A stretch of DNA of 60,000 bases from the NCBI RefSeq assembly GCF_030272615.1, contig NC_081407.1, positions 138,886,897 through 138,946,896 of the forward strand. Reading direction: 5' to 3'. The position numbers and the translations under genes are program-made. Below the pieces are notes generated by a model that searched no databases, was not told where the DNA came from, and saw only the letters and a list, made by a program, of their open reading frames with translations. Source of the DNA: Cryptomeria japonica. Taxonomy: Eukaryota; Streptophyta; Pinopsida; Cupressales; Cupressaceae. Of the stretch, positions 41,400 through 52,800 are shown piece by piece. Each line of letters opens with the position of its first letter. Positions within the stretch are counted from its first letter, which is position 1.

Positions 41400-42943
41400 A
41401 TTTATGTCAACAAATTCCTCCTACTTAATCCATAAAAAACTTTGATATTTCCCACTTCTATGCTTCAACACAAAGGTGTAACTCTATAAACACTCTACCC
41501 ATCTCATATGTCTCTGATACAACGTACTCTGACTATTCAAATACTGCAAGGCTTGATGATTAGTATACAACACAAACTCCTTAGGCAATAGGTAATGTCT
41601 CTGCTTCTTCAAGGCTTGAACTATGGCATAAAATTCCTAATCATACATTGAATATCTCCTTCTTGCATCATTCAACTTCTCACTGAAATAAGCTACTTCT
41701 CTCCCTTCTTGACTCAATACGACTCCAATTGCAGTTCCACTTGTATCACAATCTACTTAAAACACTTTGTTGAAATCCAATAAAACTAACACAAGATGCT
41801 CAGTCACTTTCTACTTCAACAGTTCAAAACTTTTGTTTGCTTTGGTTGTGCACTTGAATTCTTTCCTATCCCCTCTCATTGTCTCAATCATAGTGTTACA
41901 AACAGAACTAAAATTTCTGATAAACTTCTGATAGAAACTAGTCAATCCATGAAATGATCTTACCTCTCTAATGATTTCTGGTGTAGGCCATTCAATCATT
42001 GCTTTTACCTTTTCAAGGTCCATCTTCAGTCCATCTACATATATTAGAAATCCCAAATAGACCAACTCTTCCTTCATGAAAGTACACTCTTTTAGGTTTA
42101 TTGACAACTTTTCTTACCTTAACTTTTGTAAAACTTGTCTTAAATGCAACAAATGCTCCTCTTTTGTCTTACTGAAAAATCAGAATGTCATCCAAATATA
42201 CAATAACAAACTTACCCAAGAATTTCTTCAATACCTCATTCATCAACCTCATGAAAAGTACTTGGTGCATTAGTCAACCCAAAAGGCATCACCAACCATT
42301 CAAATAATCCTTCATTTGTCTTGAATGTTGTCTTCCACTCATCTCCTTCCCTGATTCTAATCTGAAGATATTCATTCTTCAAGTCTATCTTTGTGTAGTA
42401 TTTGGCTCCACTCAAACAATCCATTATGTCATCCATCCTAGGTAAAGCAAACTGGTACTTCACTGTGATCTTGTTTATTGCTCTGGAATTGGTACACATC
42501 CTCCATTCTCCATTCTTCTTAGGTTCTAACACTGCTGGCAATGCACAAGGACTCATACTTTCTTTGATCAAACATTTCTTCAACAATTTATGCACTTGTC
42601 TATACAACTCTTCATTCTCTTCCGGTGTCATTCGGTGTGCAGCTTTGTCAGGAAAACTAGCTCCATGAATCAGGTCCATGCAATGACTGATACTTCTCAT
42701 ATCTGGTAATCCATCAGACACATTATCTGAAATGATGTCTTCATACTCTGTCAATAACTCCTTTATTTCTTCTGGTTGTTCTTCATGCTCCAGGTTCTTA
42801 GTCTTCTTAGGAACTAAGGCAAAACACACATTCTCATGTCTCATTCCATCCAAGCATTTCCTTCCATCCACCAAACAGATTCTGACATTCGTATAGACTT
42901 CACTCTTCAAAGGCTCCTCTAAGGGTAACAAGGTTTGTTTCAT
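41400..42943 (-). pseudogene. Chromovirus E reverse transcriptase and RNase H
   Basis: From 42943 down: SPCALPAVLEPKKNGEWRMC, INKITVKYQFALPRMDDIMD, YYTKIDLKNEYLQIRI, LFEWLVMPFGLTNAPSTF. A frameshift near 42250 shifts to the frame with VIVYLDDILIF (YLDD box, about 42185-42205). The thumb (LVYLGFLIYVDGLKMD, VRSFHGLTSFYQKFIRNFS) is at 41811-42107. RNase H words lie in degraded frames below 41800. The upstream part of 42236-42943 also holds the protease-RT linker. Confidence 0.88.
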
Positions 42944-42989
42944 CCCATTTGCTACAATAGCATATACATTCTTTCTCCCATCATGTATT

Positions 42990-43260
42990 GCCTATCTATC
43001 AAACTGCCAAGGTCTACCCAACAAAAGGTGACAAATGTCCATAAGCATAATATCACACAAGACTTCATCATGATAATTCCCAATTTTCAATTTCACCAAA
43101 TATTTCTCACTTACTAACAACTTATGATCATCTTGAATCCATGCTATCTGATAAGTCTTAGGGTGTTTCAATCTTTCCAACTTCAACTTAGTCACTATTT
43201 CATCTGAAACAAGATTATCCGAACTACCACTACCAATAACAACTTTACAACACTTACCAG
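42990..43260 (-). pseudogene. Chromovirus E protease, catalytic Asp lost
   Basis: The minus strand reads VVIGSGSSDNLVSDEIVTKL, then LLGRPWQFDR. The active-site motif in this family is IDSGSS or IDGGSS; here Gly (codon 43232-43234) replaces the catalytic Asp. LLGRPW at the C-terminus is intact. Confidence 0.85.
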
Positions 43261-43315
43261 ATACCTTACATCTAGTCTTGAATAAATTTCACCTTTGCAA
43301 GGGCTCTTCATCTCC

Positions 43316-44523
43316 TCAGGTATGACACAAAGCTCTCCTCATCATCAAAAGTTCTCCATCTTTCAGTTTGTTAGTTGATCCGGTGGGGCTTTTTTCCACC
43401 AATCTTTTTCTCCTAGTGTTCTTTGTCTTCTTACATTTGAAAGAACGATGTCCTTCTCCTCCGCATTTAAAGAAAGTACCTCTAAACACTCTCTTATCTT
43501 GTCTTCTGTCATCTTTTCCAAGACTCTCATTTTGGTAGCCATCAGGTTCTCTCCTTCGGTATAAATTTTTGTCATCCTTTCGGTATGAATTACCTTCTTT
43601 GCTTACTTCCATGTCCTTGTTCTGATCCATACATGTTCCTCTTCCTTTGGAATATCCTCTTCCTCCTTGAAATCTTCCTCTGGAATATATTCCGCCTCTA
43701 TCTCTCTGTCTCTGCTCATGTCTTTTGTTTAGCTTCTCTTCTTCTTTCAAGGCATATTGATAAGCTTCTTCAACACTCTGGAACTTGATCAAAGTAAGTT
43801 CATATTTTATAGACATCCACAGTCCATTCAAATATCTCACAACTTGATCAACCTCATCATCAACATGTCTGGATCTGATATTCAACTTGTAGAATGCTTC
43901 ATTATACTCCTTCATGCTAGATTCCTTCTGCTTCAAGTTCAGCAACTTCTAGAATAGGTTCACTTGATAATCAACTGGCACAAACTTTGATTTTAACTTG
44001 GCAATCATCGGCTCCCATGATTTGATCTTATCTTTACCTCTCCTCTGTTTATCGACCTACAAATGTTCCCACCAAAGAGATGCATGACCTTTCAAATGGG
44101 TACAGACATATTTCACCTTTCTTTCTTCTGCAGTGTTCTCAAAATCAAAATATTTATCCATCTCCGAGATCCAATCCATTAATTCATCTCAATCCAACTT
44201 TCCATCATACTCTAGTGGGGTAAAATGTGGTTTAGTGTTCTCCCTACTCAAAACCCTCAAGAACCTTTCTTCTTCTGGATCGATCACCAGTGGATATGCT
44301 ACTTGTTTTGTCGATGCTTCTTCTTCTTCTTCACTTACATCTTCAATATGTCGGCCTCTTCTCTAGGTTGTCTTGAAATGGCTTCCAACCGGGCTGAAAT
44401 TCCTCTCAACATTTCCATCACAACAAGGTCTACATTACCATGCGCTCCACCATTCCTATTTCCTCTCCACGCCATATTTACACCAATCCTCTGCAACTGT
44501 AGGTTGGATCCGCAATCCATCAT
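43316..44523 (-). pseudogene. Chromovirus E gag
   Basis: The N-terminus MAWRGNRNGG...NVDLVVMEMLRGISARLEAI comes from 44335-44475. After broken frames the Gag core resumes (LKQKESSMKEYNEAFYKL, SVEEAYQYALKEEEKL), then an Arg/Gly-rich segment (RGGIYSRGRFQGGRGYSKGRG) and a zinc knuckle FKCGGEGHRSFKCKK at about 43430-43475. At least two frame breaks lie between 43945 and 44335. Confidence 0.85.
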
Positions 44524-44570
44524 CCCACACCAAAATTATCAAGACAACAGAATCTCTGGAACAATATCTC

Positions 44571-44582
44571 GCTCTGATACCA
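44571..44582 (-). other. Primer-binding site of chromovirus E
   Basis: TGGTATCAGAGC on the minus strand, two bases inside the 5' LTR (initiator Met type). Confidence 0.93.
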
Positions 44583-44584
44583 CT

Positions 44585-45369
44585 TGGTGTAGTCACCGGT
44601 TAGGAGGGACCTCAAAGAGATCAATCTAGACCAAGAAACAAGAGTAAACACAATGAAAACAAGAGGATATGATGAAGACAATGCATAATAGAATGTATTA
44701 GATCATGAAAACTGATTACAAGAAACTGGTAACATCTGGGTTGCAAGATTCGGCTCACTGGTCTGCCACATACATGCTCAATTACAAAATAGGTCAACTT
44801 CGGACCTCTAAATCTAAGATCTATCCTCTATGTTCTATCTTAATTCTCTGGAATGAATTCTAAAGCTCAATTACAATGATTTATACAATCCAAGGGGATC
44901 TGGTTGGCCCAAAAGGGAACAAATGTCGAAGAACAAGATCAAACATGTAAAACCAATAGGTCAGCCTTCGCTAAAGAGATTCCTCCAAAAAATCCAAAGA
45001 ATGATGTGTAGATCAAAGGGAAGATCAACCACATGCCAAGGAACATTGGAATCAACGAACTGGTCTCCGCAAGCTACGAAAAAGATCTGATAGATTCACC
45101 AATGCAAATAGGTCCAAGCAGTTCCGGTGCTAGAAAACTGTCTCGGAATCCAGAATCGATAACTTGTCAGAAAATAGTCCAAACGCTCCATGGTTTAGGA
45201 ATAAGGAAGATGATCATGTCCCCAAGAAAAATCCAACTCCACAAGATCCGATGAGCCAATGCAAGAAAATACATAAATGAGTGTTGAAACTGCAAACAAA
45301 AAATAAACTGAAAGGAAATGTGTTTTGGTTGATGCAAGATTGCCAAGAACCAGTGATGCTCCTGCATCA
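44585..45369 (-). repeat. 5' LTR of chromovirus E
   Basis: TGGTGTAGTCACCGGTT...GCTCCTGCATCA on the plus strand, followed by AGGTT, which matches the left flank. Confidence 0.92.
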
Positions 45370-45374
45370 AGGTT

Positions 45375-45708
45375 GGTGCCTACATCTAGTAGTGGGAGTT
45401 GGTGCTTCCAATATGTTGGTGCCTAAAAATTAAGAAGAGGGAGTTGGTATTTCATGTGGGTTGGTGCCTCTAGTAAGTTGGTTCCTACAAATATTGTAAA
45501 AGACACACACGCACGCGCACACACACACACAACTATTTGTATTTACTGTCGTAGTTTTCTCCCACATTGGGTTTCCATGTGATTTTTTTTGTTTTTGGTG
45601 CTCTTATGTGTATTGATGTTTAAAGTGTTCAAGTATTGAATTGAGAAGGTTTATTGTTATATCGATTCACCCCATCCCTCCCCCCCTCAGTATAACTGAG
45701 TGCTCATC
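45375..45708 (+). repeat. Copia F LTR, right fragment
   Basis: Resumes after chromovirus E. It contains repeated GTTGGTGCCT words, a CA microsatellite, TTTTCTCCCACATTGGGTTTCCATG (the shared copia U5 block) and the typical end CACCCCATCCCTCCCCCCCTCAG...TCATCA. The exact end is uncertain by a few bases. Confidence 0.6.
45502..45532. repeat. (CA)n microsatellite with interspersed CG
   Basis: A short run of ACACAC interrupted by GCACGCGC, inside the F LTR. Confidence 0.9.
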
Positions 45709-45710
45709 AA

Positions 45711-46263
45711 CCCATGTCAATGCTGAAATTTTCCCCTTCCAAATTAGGTGTACTATGCCACATTTTTTAAAAAGATAATCCAAATATAGTGAAGATGAAT
45801 GTAGAGAATGATCCAAAAACACATGTATATCCTCTAAAGATAAACAGACCTCCAAACATTGTACATAAGTATCCATAGTCATGTCAACCTTGAAAGAATA
45901 ATCTTGTAGAAAATGAACAAGAGGGTCAAAGTGCTCCCTCACAACAAATAAACAAGGATCATCTCCATCAAAGACAACATGAAAATCATCAATGATGTCT
46001 CCCAAATCTGAAATGTTGGACTCCACAAACAAATGTGCAATCTCTATCAAGTAATCATCCCCAAAAACTATATCTGGAAGACAATGTATATCCGGTTGCA
46101 ATGAATCACAAGAAGCAAAAAATTTTGCAACACAAGCATCATTGGGACCAACAGAAGATATGATATCAATAGGAGGATATGGAATGCAAGGCTCAAGAAT
46201 TGGATCACATGTGAGAATACCCAAGTTTAAGTAGCCAAATTTTTCTTTAATATCTGAATCCAC
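45711..46263 (-). CDS. Unidentified open frame downstream of the D protease
   Basis: An uninterrupted minus-strand frame of about 180 residues, unusual in this decayed setting. The start (DSDIKEKFGYLNLGIL) resembles the WHERFGHLN segment before copia integrase. The rest (CIPYPPIDIISSVGPND, FFASCDSLQPDIHCLPD, FDGDDPCLFVVREHFDPLV, LEVCLSLEDIHVFLDHS) is acidic, rich in Asp, Leu and Phe, and resembles no integrase I know. It overlaps the protease frame by 37 bases in another frame, which points to a frameshift. Its last codons run into the F LTR. It may be captured sequence or a lineage-specific insertion. Function unknown. Confidence 0.4.
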
Positions 46264-46660
46264 ACTAGAAGTGTGATCATCATCTGAAAATCAAAGTTAC
46301 CAATAGGAACAAAGTTTGAAAATGATTGCAACTGAGATGCATGATCCGCCACCCCAGTAACAATGATAGCTCTACTCTCCAAGTCTCTAATAATAGTTGA
46401 ATCAAGAGTGAACTCCACAGTCTTCCTTGTTGCACCATGAGTGATTTGATAGATGAAGAGGAAATTATTTGTCAAGTGAGGTATACACAACACATCATTG
46501 AAGGTTCCATCTCCAATATCAATAGAAGCCTTCCCAATTACATTTATATATGTGTGATTGCCCATCAAAATCGATGACATGTTGCAAGGCTCAAATGAAG
46601 AGAACATAGATTGTGAAGATGTCATACGATGAGAAGCTCTCAAATCTAGGAGTCATCTCC
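46227..46660 (-). pseudogene. Copia D protease
   Basis: The minus strand reads LLDLRASHRMTSSQSMFSSF, then LMGNHTYINVIGKASIDIGDG and LCIPHLTNNFLFIYQITHG, the copia protease layout. The active-site triad DSG has become DLR, so catalysis is lost although Asp remains. RDLESRAIIVTG is the usual segment after it. A frameshift follows near 46250. Confidence 0.82.
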
Positions 46661-46996
46661 CTGAATCATGACCTGTAGTAGTAGAAAGAGTTTATCCTTT
46701 GTTCTTTTTTTTTCCCCGAAAGTGTGACTCTTTTCATGATCAAATTCTATTTGTTTTGAAGAAGAAGCTGAAGTAGACAATCTAGAAGGCAAACTAATTA
46801 TATTCTTCTCAAGAAGATGCTTCAATTCATCAATATCCTTCTTATAACAATAGTGTTATTTATGTAGCCTATTCTTTTTCTTTTTTTTCTTCTTACGAGG
46901 ATTCCCTATTTCTTTCTTTACTTTAGGCTACATTTGCACAAATGCTTGATGCATAGAAGACTTGATTAGACCCATGTGAATTAACTTTGCTTCCTC
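46661..46996 (-). pseudogene. Copia D gag C-terminus, degraded zinc knuckle
   Basis: Broken frames. The lysine-rich RRKKKKKNRLHK and HYCYKKDIDELKHLLEKN segments (about 46815-46900) are what is left of the basic region and the CCHC knuckle. Two stops fall inside. Confidence 0.55.
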
Positions 46997-47536
46997 TTAG
47001 ATTAGGGGATGTGCAAAATAATCAAACTTAAGAACAACATATGATGCTCCCATTGAATGCGTATGTATATGAAAGCCAAAAACAAACACTAAATACTCAA
47101 GACTATGCTTGGATAACACATTAAGAACCAATTGTAAATCATCTTTTTGAATATTGCATTCCTTTAGCTGTGTTCTTAATTGCTTGATTTTGGAGATATA
47201 GTCTTGGATGTGGCAAAAAATTCTTGGATCAATCCGATATCCCCTAATCTTATTAGTTTTACCATACAATATTTCAATAGTCTCCCATGCCTCCTTGGGT
47301 GTTTTACATGATTGAATATAAAAATGTAAATCAAATGAGACTATTGAACATATACATCCAAGTGTATTCTCTCTTTCAATCTTCCATTTTGATAAAGCAT
47401 TAGGATTAGTTGGTTGATAATTTATTTCATATAGATGGCCAAGATAACCCTTTCCCATGAGATAATTGCATATTGATTTCTTCCATGATGCATAATTATG
47501 TGATATCAGGAGTTCAATTTGAGATTTATCCATCAT
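46997..47536 (-). pseudogene. Copia D gag
   Basis: From MDKSQIELLISHNYASWKKSICNYL on, this is a UBN2-type Gag: LGHLYEI, AWETIEILYGKTNKIRG, YISKIKQLRTQLKEC, VLNVLSKHSLEYLVFVFGF. The likely start is the double ATG at 47531-47536; the frame upstream of it is leader. It reads about 180 residues before a stop. The usual FCHIQDY...LR spacing is kept. Confidence 0.82.
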
Positions 47537-48202
47537 TAGAACACAAAACACACAAAAGAATGCAATCAACAATTGCAAGGTTAATCCCCAAGTCCATTTA
47601 ATTAAAGAACACCTCATTCCCCCTACCCTGCCTCTTGCAAAAAAACAATGATTTGGCTCTTTATACTTGGTGCAATTACAATGGCCACTTGCAAAAAAAA
47701 GGCAAAGTGTACTTCTAATTTTGATGTTTACAAAAACCACAATTAGGTTGTATTAGACGCAAATCAATATGTAATATACCAAATTGTGATCTATACATGT
47801 TAAATTTGCCAAAAATAACCAAATAAGGCCATGTGCTAAAAGTATTTTTTTTATCACAATGAATACAAACTAATAGTACAACTGTGAAATACAAGAAAAA
47901 TTATGCACTTTCAAAAAAAATTGCACCTGAAAAGGAGTCCATATGATCTTGAACCCCTTAAAGTTGCAAAAATAGGGATTTCACAATTTTTTGAAAAATA
48001 CATGTACCAAAATTTAAAAATACTTGCACCACTACGAAGAGCACATAATTCTAGCCCAAATAAAAAAAATTCCTTGAAAATCCAATGCTGACCTCCGATT
48101 TGACCTATCAAGCTCTAATTTCCACATGTAATACAAAGCCACAAAAAAAACCCTAGAATGCACAAAAAATATCTCACAAAGACTAACCATGACACTCTAA
48201 AA
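47537..48202 (-). other. Leader of copia D
   Basis: AT-rich, non-coding, between the primer-binding site and gag. Nothing recognisable. Confidence 0.5.
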
Positions 48203-48213
48203 GCTTTGATACC
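48203..48213 (-). other. Primer-binding site of copia D
   Basis: The minus strand reads GGTATCAAAGC next to the LTR, one base off the Met-tRNA type GGTATCAGAGC. Confidence 0.8.
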
Positions 48214-48214
48214 G

Positions 48215-48541
48215 TGTAATATTTGGCTATGAAGGTGGCCACCCAAGATCTAGAGGCCTAATGGAAAGCACAATAATAAGACAGAAATAATATGAGAACA
48301 ATAAATTGTATTCTTATCAATAATGCAAATAGAATCAATCAATTGGATTGAATTATAGTGGATTAAAGTACATAAGAGACCCCTTGGTGAAATAGGCCAA
48401 GGCGACACATAGGAGCGCATAAGTGTCATAATCGTAAGACATGAGGACATAAAAAGGATAGCTTATCATCCCACCTAAAGTGGAAAAATGATAGTGTGAT
48501 ACATCCACTAAAGGTGGAAAAGTAATTACATGATAATACAA
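48215..48541 (-). repeat. 5' LTR of copia D/J
   Basis: Shares its inner end with 29342-29498 and its outer part with 36880-37059. It has only two CCAC-AAAG-GTGGA words (48471 and 48505), against seven in the 3' LTR, and ends near AATACAACA. It may be shortened by deletion in the array or truncated at 48541. Confidence 0.75.
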
Positions 48542-49848
48542 CACTTATGCTATTGCATGTGCTTGAAGACCGCAAGAGAATCGTGCAAGTTAATGATGAT
48601 ACTCTACTTCCAATATTTAGTAGATACCTTCCTATTTTTGTTGGATCCTTAGTACTCAATGTGTTCTTGTGGTTTTCTTACTTGAGTGTGATGTTATGGC
48701 AATTGATTGTGTTGATTTTGGTGGTTGTTATTGTTGACAAGAGACACTATACCGAAGATTTGTGCTTGAAGATTGTTTTGAGGTTGTAATTGATGGCAAC
48801 TCAGATCAGATATCATATCTGGTATATGTAGAATTGTTCTACCGGAATTTTGAGAAGCTTGTAATTCATTTATGTTTAAGTCTGGAAGGTGGAATATAGA
48901 GTATGGATACATTGTGCAGATCTCCATTTTGGTTGCATATTGTTGATCGTGATGAAAGAGTTAGATGGTTAGATGTTTGAGGCAGATTGATTCGCAATCC
49001 TAGCCTCCGTCTTGACTCTCGTGCAAGTTAGAAGATCTGGTAACTAGTAATTCAGGAAGAACGAAGTTATTTTGGTGTAACATGTTATGCAGAATCTTTG
49101 GGATGATTTCTGTGATTGTTTTTGAGTTTGAGGTGATTGAGCTGACATGTGTGAAGCTTGTTGTCAATTGTTTTGGGTCCACATATGGATTGTCAATCGG
49201 ATTGAGTTGACTTATGGTTACACATTTCATGTCATGTGTTATGCGGTTTTTGGAGGTTGACATGGGAATTGATTTATTTTGTTGATGTGGATATATATGA
49301 TCGATTCATTTGAGCACTTTGGTATGGTATGGGAAAGAGAGAAGATTGTATGAGTGATTGTGTGAAGTTTTTATGCTCCGGTATATGACAGATTAGCAGA
49401 ATAGAGTCAAGAGATAGAACAGTGGCAAAAGACTAATTGAGCTTAACCAGAACTGCTTTTTGGCATATGTAGATGTAACTATTCAGTTAAGTTATTCTTG
49501 TTATCATTTGTAATCACTTGTAAGGCAGCGAGCCTTCAGGCTCTGGTTGTATCCCTCTTGTAATTGAGTAGTGAGCTCTAGGAAGTGTGCCTAAATTCAC
49601 GTGCATTCCCCTTTTGTAATATTATTATACTCCTTATCACAGTATTATAATATTGTGGGTTCCAATCCCACCGTGGTTTTTCCCTTTCCAGGTTTCCACG
49701 TAAAATTTTTGGTGTTATGGTTTTGTTTCTGCACTTTACTTTTATTCCTTTGTATATGGTGGTTAAAGAACCACTTAAAAAAGGTTATTAATTACATAAC
49801 ACTCATTCACACCCCCCCCCCCTTTCTGAGTGTTCATTGATTCCAACA
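48542..49848 (+). repeat. Copia H LTR or truncated element end
   Basis: The 3' part is a clear plus-strand copia LTR end: AGTAGTGAGCTCTAGG, CAATCCCACCGTGGTTTTTCCC, GGTTTCCACGTAAAA, then a poly-C run and GAGTGTTCATTGATTCCAACA. The start is unclear: TGTTGGATCC at 48639 is one candidate. I found no flanking duplication and no adjoining PBS, so it is a solo or truncated LTR. The frame at 48547-48789 is hydrophobic and matches nothing known. Confidence 0.55.
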
Positions 49849-52800
49849 GTTACAATAGATCATCTTGTGTGTTATTGTTTTAAGACCATAACCCTTATAT
49901 GGATTTATTTCTTTGTATGTATAATGCCATGATTTGTATCTTCCCCATAATTTCATTAAGTGTGTTTGTGTATGTTTCTAATGGTTTGATCAACCATCTC
50001 GCAACTTAGAGGGGTGGGCTTGAGGGTTCTGCATGGTTGGGTAGTAGTACCACCATTGGGACTAGTTGGATTGATAGATATACATGGAGAGCATATAGGA
50101 TTATTTTATTGTTGGGGTAGGGTAGTTCTTTTATGGTATCTTTTATTAAGAAATGTGCATATTCAAGACTTTGTAACTCATTGTCCCAATTTGTTTTGGA
50201 GAAATAAATGAATTTGTAGTCCGTAGTAAATTACCTGATTTGGGGAAAATATTTTTATTGCATTCTTTTCATTATCATTTGATGCTTTGAGTAGATAAAT
50301 GAAATATCTTGTTATGATTATTTACGATATGCAATATAGATAAGTTTGATTTCCATGTTATTATGATGCTAACTTCGTGTTGTTCATATCATTATTTAAA
50401 TAAAAAATTTAGTCATGACCTTGCTTTTTGGCAATCATGTCCTTTTGGGGGATTTAGAGCCTATAATGATGAAATACTTTGTCTAGGTTGTTTTCATACC
50501 ACACAAAAAGGAAGTTATGCCCTATTACTTGTCAAAATTAGAGCTTGTTTATGTTAGATGTGTCTTTTGTACAGGTTGACAATTGCATTTCAGAGTCCAT
50601 AATCTAAATTGAAAGAGAGCCGGAGTTCAAATTTTCACTTATATTAGTGGGATGCAAATGCAAATCAAACTTCAAATTCTAAATTTTCTATTGCTTAAGA
50701 TTCAAAGTTGTTTGTGCTAATTGTGTCAATTTGAATTTGAAGTCCAAATTTTGTGTTAGTCGATGTTTATCCTTGAAGTGTATTTTATTCACACTTTCCA
50801 AGTGTGAAACAAACCCCTAAGATTGAAATGCACTATGTATGCCAAAATATAAGACTTAAAGTGCTTGAATTAAGAATTTTAAGCTAGTAAAATCAAATTT
50901 GCACACCCATACTTTGTTTGTTGAGGTCCAATACCCAAGCTTTAGGTTACAAAGAAGTAGAGTTGGGGTTAGTTCTTGACAATTATAGTTTACAACTTGG
51001 ACTTTGAAGTTTGAGGTGTTGTAAAATGCATCTTGTATCCCAAACTTTGAGGATTGAGACAAGAAAAATGTGAGAGTTGGAGGATTAGGAAACATGCTTC
51101 TCTTGTATCATAATATATTAACTTAATGACCAAGTAAGTGAGTTGAATTTTTTCACTAATGTCACCATGCTCAGTGCACTAGTGTGTATGTAAAGTGTGT
51201 CATGGTTGGTTAATGGCATATTGTGCATGAAAAGATGCTTTGTGTCTTTTTGCTTGTGACTTTTATATCACAAAAAAAAATCTTGTTTTGTTTGTTAATG
51301 TCTTTGAAAAAATCTTGGGGCATTACAATAAGAGTCTTAAGTTGCTAGGTATAGGTTGCATCTACTAGAACTTAAACTCCTAAAATCATTAATGTTATTT
51401 ATCCCTTATAGCCCCATAATTTAAAGGAATCTACTTAAACATTTAAACTAATCTTAGTCTTACTTATTATTAAATGTAGTCCAACACAAAAGCAAGCTTT
51501 TATGTCTACAATACCCAATAGAAGTTAACAAATAAATCTTCTTAAATTATCCTTAACAAGGGGAAAATCAAAGAAGCTTCTAGTACCCATTTGGTTGTGT
51601 CTAGTCCCTTGCCTTACTTAACCTTTGGTGGTGAACCCTTGCTTCTTACTAGTAGCGTGGGGTTAATTTAAGGTGCTTGAAACTCTAATTTAGTAAAATC
51701 AAAAGCTAAGACAAAGAAATTGAATCCCAAAATAGAAAAAAATTATAGAATGTTCATACACTTAGGTGGAGACCCAAATCAAATTTGCAAGGGTAGCATT
51801 CATTAAAAAAAATAGTGAATAAAAAAGTATGTGTGCACACCCACAAAAACTAAGGGAAACAACCAAGAGTCTACTCTACCTTCTAAAGACCATCTTTGTT
51901 GAGGACAATATACTTTACCCCAAGTTTGAACTATTTACCATCTTTTGGTCTAAGTCTAGAGGTAAATAATAAAATTTGTTAATTGTCAAACATGTTTAAA
52001 ATTATTGTAATTGGCCATTCTAGACTAAGATCGGTCTCTAGCCTTGTCCAAAATTCATGAATGAATTGTTTCCCCTCACATTCTCATTCCATCTTGATTC
52101 CTTAAAAGGGAGCTTAGTAAGTCATCCTATACAAGCCCGCATACAATCTAGTAGGTCAAAACATCTATAAAGAGAAATCATACTATTAGTGCCATATACA
52201 TATCATGTTTAAAATATGTAACAGAAAAATGACATCTATAAAAGAAAAATCACGTCTCTCCATAAAACATCTTAAGCATTAATACATTATACATATCAAA
52301 TATATACTTTATGAAAAAAATAAAAAAAATAAAAGCATGATCATAATGTTGTGTCCATCTCAACACGTGTCATCAAATAAACTCAAATACTAAGCTAACT
52401 ATATGCACAAGGGAAATGAAAATATAAATATAAATCAAATTCGCTCTCAAATAAAAATAAAAATAAAACTATAGATCAAATTGACTCTCATCAAAGCTAC
52501 ATCTTAAATGAGACTGTTAATAAACTAAATACACATGGCCGACACTATCATGGGAGGCCAAGAGCCAAAATAAGTACAAGTAGCTTAAAATATCCCCATG
52601 CAAGGGAGGAAAGTCAATAAGATAATGAAGTTTCAAGTGGCACAAGGCATCAACAAATGCCTCATGGTCATCTTTAAGTTGCAGATCCTCTAAGGCTCTT
52701 ACTCTATCACCTCCTCTTATTTGTTGCTTCTGACCTCATAGGTGTCCTTTAAGTTTTTCCATGAGAAGAGATGGGTGTGTGAATGCAAGTGAGAGTGGCC

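Larger units (their letters stand above)
39119..45369 (-). mobile_element. Ty3/gypsy chromovirus E
   Basis: A 6251-bp element with LTRs at 39119-39904 and 44585-45369 and AGGTT duplicated at 39114-39118 and 45370-45374. On the minus strand the order is LTR, Met primer-binding site, gag, protease, RT-RNase H, integrase, chromodomain, LTR. The chromodomain after integrase places it among chromoviruses; I cannot fix the clade. LTRs differ at many sites. Coding has frameshifts, stops and lost catalytic residues. A second, partial copy of the same family is M at 56621. Confidence 0.93.
29342..48541 (-). mobile_element. Reconstructed minus-strand copia element D/J, heavily interrupted
   Basis: A 3' LTR (29342-29498 plus 36880-37281) and a 5' LTR (48215-48541) of the same family and orientation bracket a polypurine tract at 37282 and, on the other side, a primer-binding site at 48203-48213 and gag at 46997-47536. 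The simplest reading is one old element into which K (with copia I), F and E were inserted. The middle part of its pol is missing or unrecognisable. No matching target duplication was found at the outer edges, so the unity of the two halves is an inference. Confidence 0.6.

Noticed and set aside
48215-48541. Treating this LTR as a solo LTR separate from D
   Set aside because: A primer-binding site and gag lie next to it in the right order and orientation, so it is best read as the 5' LTR of D.
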